Shown: positions 59,028 to 64,000 of the stretch, piece by piece
How positions within the stretch are numbered: the first letter of the stretch is position 1
Layout of the letters: each line of letters starts with the position of its first letter
NCBI GenBank assembly: GCA_035758825.1
Contig: DASTWA010000004.1
Span: forward strand, 1-64,000
Direction of reading: 5' to 3'
Source of the DNA: JARIHD01 sp035758825
Lineage (GTDB): Bacteria; Patescibacteriota; Saccharimonadia; Saccharimonadales; UBA4665
Length of the DNA: 64,000 nt
The notes under the pieces: generated by a model
The model's input: only the letters and a program-made list of their open reading frames with translations
Told to the model about the DNA's origin: nothing
The model's database searches: none
Translations under genes and position numbers: made by a program

Positions 59028-59945
59028 ATGAAGCACATCCTTAGCGGGCGACAATTTACAACAACGGAACTCGGTGCGGTTTTTGAACGGGCTGATTATA
59101 TGCGCGGCCAAAGCCAGGATATAGGGCAGCGCCGGAAACTAATGGGCCGCCAGGCTGGCCGGATCATGACCGCGCTTTTTTATGAGCCTTCTACGCGGAC
59201 TCGTCTAAGCTTTGTGTCTGCCGCCAAGCGGCTGGGAATGCACGTCATAGAAACAGAAAACGCTGCCGAATTTTCGTCTGCAGCCAAAGGAGAGACCATT
59301 GAGGACAGCACCCGTGTGGTGGCCGGCTATTCGGACGTCATCGTTATGAGGCATCGGCAAAACGGCGCGGCAGAGCGGGCGGCGGCCGTAAGCAAAGTGC
59401 CAGTGATCAATGCCGGCGACGGCACGGGTGAGCACCCCACACAAGCACTCCTTGATTTGTACACAATCCAGGACAAAAAAGATCGCCTCGACGGCCTGCA
59501 CGTAGTGGTCGGCGGTGACCTCAAACATGGCCGGACCGCACGGTCCCTGACGCAGCTTTTGGCGCTTTATCCGGACAACCACTTCTCTTTCGTCTCAACG
59601 GCGGACCTTGGCATGGGCGAGGACGTCAAGGAGTACTTGAGCGCAAATGGCAGCACATTCACAGAGACCGACGCTATAAATGGCCCCCTGCGGACTGCGG
59701 ATGTCGTCTATTGGACGCGCATGCAGACCGAACGGCTAACGGCCGGCGAGGAAGCGCACACCAGCCTGGACTTTATACTCGGGCAAAGGGCTTTGGAGGC
59801 GATGAGACAAGATGCGATCATTATGCATCCATTGCCACGCGTCGGTGAGATTGATCCGATCGTTGACGACGATCCGCGTGCAGCTTACTTTGAGCAGGCC
59901 CAAAACGGACTGTATGTGCGTATGGCCTTGCTGGATATGGTTTGA
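59028..59945 (+). CDS. pyrB: Aspartate carbamoyltransferase catalytic chain
   Basis: The start is the ATG at 59028, with AAGGGGG 5 nt upstream, giving 305 residues. The carbamoyl-phosphate site STRTR (FYEPSTRTRLSF) is near residues 55-59. The aspartate-domain motifs are GEHPTQALLDLYTI and IMHPLPRVGEIDP. It makes carbamoyl aspartate, the second pyrimidine step. No pyrI regulatory chain or other pyr gene is in the window. Confidence 0.96.
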   Translation: MKHILSGRQFTTTELGAVFERADYMRGQSQDIGQRRKLMGRQAGRIMTALFYEPSTRTRLSFVSAAKRLGMHVIETENAAEFSSAAKGETIEDSTRVVAGYSDVIVMRHRQNGAAERAAAVSKVPVINAGDGTGEHPTQALLDLYTIQDKKDRLDGLHVVVGGDLKHGRTARSLTQLLALYPDNHFSFVSTADLGMGEDVKEYLSANGSTFTETDAINGPLRTADVVYWTRMQTERLTAGEEAHTSLDFILGQRALEAMRQDAIIMHPLPRVGEIDPIVDDDPRAAYFEQAQNGLYVRMALLDMV

Positions 59946-59978
59946 TGCATCTTCAGAGAATCCACTTGCAAGCTGGCG

Positions 59979-59990
59979 TATACTGAAAAT
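59979..59990 (+). promoter_or_regulatory. Leaderless promoter of the 282-residue membrane protein
   Basis: TATACT (59979-59984) ends 6 nt before the ATG at 59991; no Shine-Dalgarno and no strong -35. Confidence 0.5.
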
Positions 59991-60839
59991 ATGAATGAGC
60001 AGCACCGTCCAACCCAGCCCGACGACCTCCAAAGTGCCTCGCGTGCTATGGCCGAAGAAGGAGGGTATGATGATTATGCGAAAAAAGGGTTTTCTTACAC
60101 TGCGCCAACGCACGCATTCCGCAAGCTTTTGGTGATTATATTAGTATTGCTTCTGGTTGGCGGGGCGGGCTTCGCCGCCTACTGGTTCTTTGTGAAAAAG
60201 GACGACAACAAATCAGCCGGCACTCCTACCAATACATCTTCACAGCGAACTGACGACGATAAGAATGAGGCAATGCTCATCACCGGAGAGACTGAGCACT
60301 ACGTATCGAACGGGTTTATGCTTGAATTCGATTACCCCAAAGACTGGAAGGTCGATGAACCGACCGGCGAAGGCAGGCTCACCGCAACCTCGCCGGCATT
60401 GCAGCTTAAGCAGGTCGGCGGAAAGACAATTACTGGGCAGGTAGTCCTAAAGGTGCGCAACAAACAGCAGGCTTTGCCCGAGTTTGACAAGGGCAACGCG
60501 GTGGCTGTGCTGACTTCCGAAAAAGTGAATTATGCCAAGCCGAGTTCTGTCCAGCGGGGATCGACTTACCTTAGTTTTTTGGCCTACGCCGGCACGTCCC
60601 AAACTGACCGGCTTGACGGGCTGTATATTACCGGCGATGTCGGCTACCAAAAGGGCCAAGCTATACCCAAGGCTGATTTTACCCCCGTCGATCCGGTGAT
60701 TAGCGTATCGTTCGTAAAGTGCGCAGACAGTAACTGCACCGGCGAAGCGGCCACCACTGGACTCGATGCGAGTATGTGGGGACAAGCGGCACTGAGCGCT
60801 CCGTTAAAGAAAATGCTCCAGTCGCTGGTAATTAACTAG
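59991..60839 (+). CDS. Single-pass membrane protein with PsbP-like extracytoplasmic domain, function unknown
   Basis: 282 residues. A polar cytoplasmic N-terminus (1-45) is followed by a transmembrane helix (about 47-69). A Thr/Asp-rich linker leads to a domain from about 100 onward with HYVSNGFMLEFDYPKDWKVDEP. This start pattern recalls PsbP-like and related lipoprotein domains. Two Cys near the end (KCADSNCTGE) could form a disulfide, possibly by the nearby DsbA-like protein. The stop overlaps the convergent AlkA-like gene by 8 nt. Confidence 0.7.
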   Translation: MNEQHRPTQPDDLQSASRAMAEEGGYDDYAKKGFSYTAPTHAFRKLLVIILVLLLVGGAGFAAYWFFVKKDDNKSAGTPTNTSSQRTDDDKNEAMLITGETEHYVSNGFMLEFDYPKDWKVDEPTGEGRLTATSPALQLKQVGGKTITGQVVLKVRNKQQALPEFDKGNAVAVLTSEKVNYAKPSSVQRGSTYLSFLAYAGTSQTDRLDGLYITGDVGYQKGQAIPKADFTPVDPVISVSFVKCADSNCTGEAATTGLDASMWGQAALSAPLKKMLQSLVIN

Positions 60840-61335
60840 CGTTTGCCGGTTTGTTGTCGAGGGATTGCCAGATGTACCAGCAGGCTATACTTTCGTACGG
60901 CGACCAATGGTATTTGGCGGCGATCTCTTTGACCTCGGCCGGCGACGGAGCCTGGTCCAGGCCATAGAGCAGCTTGATGCCGTTCCGTATGCCCAGATCG
61001 CCGTAGGCTAGCACGTCGAGGCGTCCCATGCAAAACATCATGAACATGTGTACGGTCCACTCGCCGATTCCTTTAACATCGGTAAGTTCGGCAATGATTT
61101 GGTCATTGCTAAGGCCCGGCAGATGTTCGAAAGCAACCTTGCCATCTATAACATGTTGCGCGAGATCACGTACATAATTGGCTTTGGACCGGCTAAACCC
61201 GACGCTGCGTAAGTCATCAGCATCCTTGGTAAGGATTTCTTCGGGTGAGGGCAGCTTGCCGCCAAATAGGGCTTTGAACCTGTCGCGGATAGTGCCGGCG
61301 GCCTGATATGTCCGACGTATGCTACCGGCGGTCAT
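60832..61335 (-). CDS. DNA-3-methyladenine glycosylase (AlkA-type HhH-GPD), short N-terminus
   Basis: The HhH-GPD core is clear: ELTDVKGIGEWTVHMFMMF with the helix-hairpin-helix Gly pattern, then LDVLAYGDLGIRNGI holding the probable catalytic Asp. The enzyme removes alkylated purines. The ATG at 61335 (167 residues) has TAAAAT 8 nt upstream. The frame is open to 61398 (188 residues), but that crosses the divergent gene's promoter. Either way the usual N-terminal helices and the GQQ motif before AAGTIRDRF are missing or degenerate, so activity is in doubt. Confidence 0.75.
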   Translation of the reverse strand: MTAGSIRRTYQAAGTIRDRFKALFGGKLPSPEEILTKDADDLRSVGFSRSKANYVRDLAQHVIDGKVAFEHLPGLSNDQIIAELTDVKGIGEWTVHMFMMFCMGRLDVLAYGDLGIRNGIKLLYGLDQAPSPAEVKEIAAKYHWSPYESIACWYIWQSLDNKPANAS

Positions 61336-61371
61336 AGTAACGTATTTTACAGCCTCGCCACACATTTCTAC

Positions 61372-61383
61372 TATAGTGATAGC
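61372..61383 (+). promoter_or_regulatory. Leaderless promoter of the beta-lactamase-fold gene
   Basis: TATAGT (61372-61377) ends 6 nt before the ATG at 61384. It faces the AlkA-like gene's TAAAAT (61349-61344, minus), so the two starts are 48 bp apart with interleaved promoters. Confidence 0.5.
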
Positions 61384-62376
61384 ATGATTACCAACCAACC
61401 CCTCACCTTACCGACCTACAACTTTGACGCTGCTTCGGAAGTGCGGCAAGCGACGAGCGCCGACAGCGATTATAGCCGGGTTATCCGCGAGATTTATCTT
61501 CGGCGGCTGATCGATGGTACAGTAAAACAAAACGAGGCCCAAGCGGTTGCCACCGGCATTTCGATTATGGATCTTAACGACGGGAGGGTTTTGTATTCCC
61601 ATAACGAGAACACCGAACAGTTTGCCGCCAGCATAAACAAGCTGCCGGTAGCCTTGTTGCTCCTGGAAGACCTACGGGCAGGAAAGATCCGGATGGGCCA
61701 GATGGTTAGCTGGGCGGAATCTGACAGACGGGGAGGATTCGGAGATTTCGACCAGCCCGGTTCGCCCCTCCAGGCACCCCTTCGTGATGTTGTTTACGAC
61801 ATGCTCCATAATTCCGGCAATACTGCCGTGCGGGTCAGCGTAAACAATGTTTTGGGCGGTCCTTACGCCGTCAATGACCGTTGGGCAACGAAGCCCCAGC
61901 TAGCCAGGACCCGGTTGCAGCCGCTGGATGCTACCCGTTTTTATTTGGGCAACTCAACGCCGCATGACTCACTCTGGGCTATTCGGCAGCTCACGAAGCG
62001 CCAAGACGCGCCCGCCGTCTTTATGCGAGATGCCATGAAGGACAATATTTTTGTCGATTTTGGCGTGCGAAGCCAATTGCCGGATAGCGATTTTTTGATT
62101 TTGGTAAATAAGATCGGCCTCCTTGACGATGCGGAGGGCAATAACCGGCACGACGTCGGCATTATATATAACACCAGGACGCACCGTCCATATGCCTATG
62201 CTTTAATGACGACCGCACCGTACAATGCCGGTGATCCTGCGGCCACGCTTCGGGCCGACCAGTCGCTTAAAGATATAGGCGGTGCATTATTCCGCTTTGC
62301 AGGCGGCAGCAAGAGGGTAGGCGGACAAACAAGCTCCGAAGTCCGCAATTACGTCGAGACACGTATGCGCTACTAG
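61384..62376 (+). CDS. Serine hydrolase of class A beta-lactamase fold
   Basis: A 330-residue protein with the order of penicillin-interacting motifs: SINK as SxxK at about residues 82-85 (QFAASINKLPVALLLLEDL), SGN as SxN near 138-140 (MLHNSGNTAVRVSV), and NKIG in place of KTG near 242. A missing signal peptide is notable for a wall enzyme. Antibiotic hydrolysis is not implied; many such proteins are housekeeping. A terminator follows the stop. Confidence 0.8.
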   Translation: MITNQPLTLPTYNFDAASEVRQATSADSDYSRVIREIYLRRLIDGTVKQNEAQAVATGISIMDLNDGRVLYSHNENTEQFAASINKLPVALLLLEDLRAGKIRMGQMVSWAESDRRGGFGDFDQPGSPLQAPLRDVVYDMLHNSGNTAVRVSVNNVLGGPYAVNDRWATKPQLARTRLQPLDATRFYLGNSTPHDSLWAIRQLTKRQDAPAVFMRDAMKDNIFVDFGVRSQLPDSDFLILVNKIGLLDDAEGNNRHDVGIIYNTRTHRPYAYALMTTAPYNAGDPAATLRADQSLKDIGGALFRFAGGSKRVGGQTSSEVRNYVETRMRY

Positions 62377-62395
62377 TGGTGCGTTTGCCTAAACT

Positions 62396-62426
62396 GTGGA
62401 TAACCTGATAGGGTTGTCCACTTTTT
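62396..62426 (+). terminator. Rho-independent terminator after the beta-lactamase-fold gene
   Basis: GTGGATAACC and GGTTGTCCAC form a 10-bp stem (one G-U pair) with a short loop, followed by TTTTT. The left arm together with the preceding T reads TGTGGATAA (62395-62403), a consensus reverse DnaA box, probably by chance. Confidence 0.75.
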
Positions 62427-62461
62427 GCTAGACTAATGACAGAGTATACAAAGGCAAAAAA

Positions 62462-64000
62462 ATGGCAAAACAAGCGTCGGACAACCAACTTCAAGAGTCT
62501 CCAGAAGCGCCCCCAGTGCGGCCACACCACCGTATGTGGCACTGGACAAAGACCCACAAGAAGGTTGCTATCCCGGCGGCAATCGTCGTGGTAGCCGGAC
62601 TATTGGCCGGAATACCGTTTACCAGATATGCCCTAGCAGGAGTCATCCTTAAGCAAACCTACACGGTCACCGTCCTCGACCAGCAAACCAACAAGCCGGT
62701 GTCCAGCGCGACAGTCATGCTTAAAGGCGAACAGGCCAAAACAGACAGCAAAGGCAAGGCTAGCCTCAAAACGGCTGTTGGCAATGGCCGGCTAACCGTC
62801 GAGAAGAAATACTACGCGGCCGCCAAAAAAACTGTCCTGGTCCCAATCTTCAAACAAAAGGATGTCACAGAGATTAAAATCCGTGCCACTGGCCGCCAAG
62901 TTCCCGTAACAGTCATTAATAAGATAAGCAAACGACCGCTGGCTAACGCCAAGGTGGCTGCCTTGGGCGCGGAAGTCAAAACTGATGCCAAGGGGCAGGC
63001 TCTGCTGGTGCTTCCCGCCGACAAACAAAAGGTAATGGCAAGCGTCTCTGCCGCCGGATATAACGAGGCCAAGGCCGAAGTGACCGTTACCACGGAAATT
63101 GTCGCAGAGAATACATACTCAATGACCCCTGCGGGAAAAATATACTTTATGTCCCGACAAAGTGGAAAGTACGACTTAGTGAAGACTAACCTTGACGGTA
63201 CGGATCGCCAAGTTGTACTAGCCGGCACAGGCACTGAGTCAGCCGATCAGTTGGGTCTTTCGAGGTCATCTAACGGCAGCTACATAGCCTTGCATGCAAG
63301 ACGGGACAGCGGCAATCCTAAACTTTATCTAATAGATACGCAAAATGATGAGATGAGTGTAATGGATGAGGGTAATGCTGAGTTCACTGTAAAAGGATGG
63401 GCTGGGGACTTTTACATCTATTCTGTAACCCGTAAAGATAAGAACATGTGGGAAGCAAAACGACAAGCCCTTAAGAGTTTTGATGCTAAACGTAAGAAAA
63501 TAATAACCCTCGACGAGACGGCCGCAGAGTTAATGCCAAACGCACCCTTCTGGCCGGGGGTAACTCAGCAGTATGCAGCAGAAGGGTACAATGATATCTT
63601 CATCATTAATGGTGAGATTATTTACACCAAGGGCATACAGGCTTACTACTATGGCCCATCAAAGTTTACGATTGGCAAAGAGATTTCAATTAATAAAGTC
63701 CGCCCCGATGGCACAAACAAGAAGGTGTTAAAGGGCAGGACAGTCATAAATACGACTTCGACCTTTGTGCAAGGTTTTTGGAGCGCCTGGATTGCCGGGT
63801 ACAAAATCGGCGTAGGTAGTCTCTACTTTACCTTATCGACCGATCAAGACCATCCCTACAAATACATCAGTGGGCAGTTGCAAGACTCGGAAAAGAAATC
63901 CGTGGATGAGATATATCAAAATTACAAACTCACTATTGTTTCGCCGTCCAAGAAGTACACCACTTGGGCGGAATGGATTGACGGCCAATCTACCGTATTT
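62462..64000 (+). CDS. Partial surface protein: membrane anchor, two Ig-like/carboxypeptidase-regulatory-like domains, propeller-like region
   Basis: The frame is open from ATG 62462 to the window end (513 codons), so the gene is cut. A Pro/His-rich cytoplasmic start precedes a transmembrane helix at about residues 35-57. Two similar domains follow (about 65-125 and 130-185), each with a PVSSATVMLKG- or PLANAKVAALG-like motif and a TD.KG turn, typical of carboxypeptidase regulatory-like folds. From about 190 the blade-like IYFMSRQSGKYDLVKTNLDG suggests a TolB/WD-type propeller. AAAGG lies 8 nt before the ATG. Confidence 0.75.
   Translation, partial: MAKQASDNQLQESPEAPPVRPHHRMWHWTKTHKKVAIPAAIVVVAGLLAGIPFTRYALAGVILKQTYTVTVLDQQTNKPVSSATVMLKGEQAKTDSKGKASLKTAVGNGRLTVEKKYYAAAKKTVLVPIFKQKDVTEIKIRATGRQVPVTVINKISKRPLANAKVAALGAEVKTDAKGQALLVLPADKQKVMASVSAAGYNEAKAEVTVTTEIVAENTYSMTPAGKIYFMSRQSGKYDLVKTNLDGTDRQVVLAGTGTESADQLGLSRSSNGSYIALHARRDSGNPKLYLIDTQNDEMSVMDEGNAEFTVKGWAGDFYIYSVTRKDKNMWEAKRQALKSFDAKRKKIITLDETAAELMPNAPFWPGVTQQYAAEGYNDIFIINGEIIYTKGIQAYYYGPSKFTIGKEISINKVRPDGTNKKVLKGRTVINTTSTFVQGFWSAWIAGYKIGVGSLYFTLSTDQDHPYKYISGQLQDSEKKSVDEIYQNYKLTIVSPSKKYTTWAEWIDGQSTVF

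Noticed and set aside
62395..62403. Consensus DnaA box TGTGGATAA
   Set aside because: It is single, far from dnaA, and forms one arm of a Rho-independent terminator stem, which explains the sequence.
1..64000. CRISPR arrays, insertion sequences, prophage genes
   Set aside because: No regularly spaced direct repeats, transposases, integrases or phage structural genes were seen; the phage-lysozyme domain belongs to the T4SS-like operon.
1..64000. UGA recoding as in Gracilibacteria or Absconditabacteria
   Set aside because: Conserved genes end naturally at TGA in several places and no conserved gene contains in-frame TGA.

Overview
The window is bacterial, and its layout points to the Candidate Phyla Radiation, most likely Candidatus Saccharibacteria (TM7). 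This assignment is inferred from gene content and order; no 16S rRNA gene is present. A replication-origin block (recF, dnaN, dnaA, then rpmH, rnpA, yidC, jag) lies next to a reduced Gram-positive-type conjugation/type IV secretion locus (PrgI and VirB4 homologues). Intergenic gaps are very short and no de novo amino-acid pathway is visible. UGA is used as a normal stop, so this is not a UGA-recoding CPR lineage.

Layout. (1) 1-12269, plus strand: T4SS-like operon with a partial gene at the edge, a coiled-coil protein, PrgI, a TraC-like protein, VirB4, an 1100-residue membrane protein with five N-terminal GYTRR motifs and a C-terminal LAS/M15-like metallopeptidase, a secreted lysozyme plus C39-like protein, and a membrane-anchored partner. 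(2) 12266-21356: recF, an unknown surface protein, dnaN and dnaA on minus; a probable oriC at about 18114-18406; rpmH, rnpA, yidC, jag and an unknown gene on plus. (3) 21353-52556: a large surface-glycan region. It has many GT4/GT2 glycosyltransferases, a Wzy/WaaL-type protein, a Wzm/Wzt ABC exporter preceded by a WbdD-like methyltransferase, nucleotide-sugar genes (ManC-like, HAD phosphomannomutase-like, galE, capE-like, RmlD-like reductase, glmS), an initiating sugar-phosphate transferase and GtrA. It also carries a secreted protein with three Ig-like repeats. (4) 52549-64000: a LexA-like repressor without a peptidase domain, a cobalamin riboswitch in front of an unknown Cys-rich protein, a 30-codon gene, a DsbA-like thioredoxin, a CBS-domain membrane protein, aspS, pyrB, an AlkA-like glycosylase, a beta-lactamase-fold protein and a partial surface protein.

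The main recurring signal is promoter architecture. At about sixteen starts a recognisable -10 hexamer sits only 6-11 nt before ATG or GTG with no usable Shine-Dalgarno, which implies widespread leaderless mRNAs. Other genes here have clear Shine-Dalgarno sites. The same spacing occurs at two short ORFs in front of aspS and pyrB, each combined with RNA hairpins, suggesting leaderless leader peptides. No tRNA, rRNA, CRISPR array or insertion sequence was recognised. All database-type identifications are from reading the protein sequences and were not searched.
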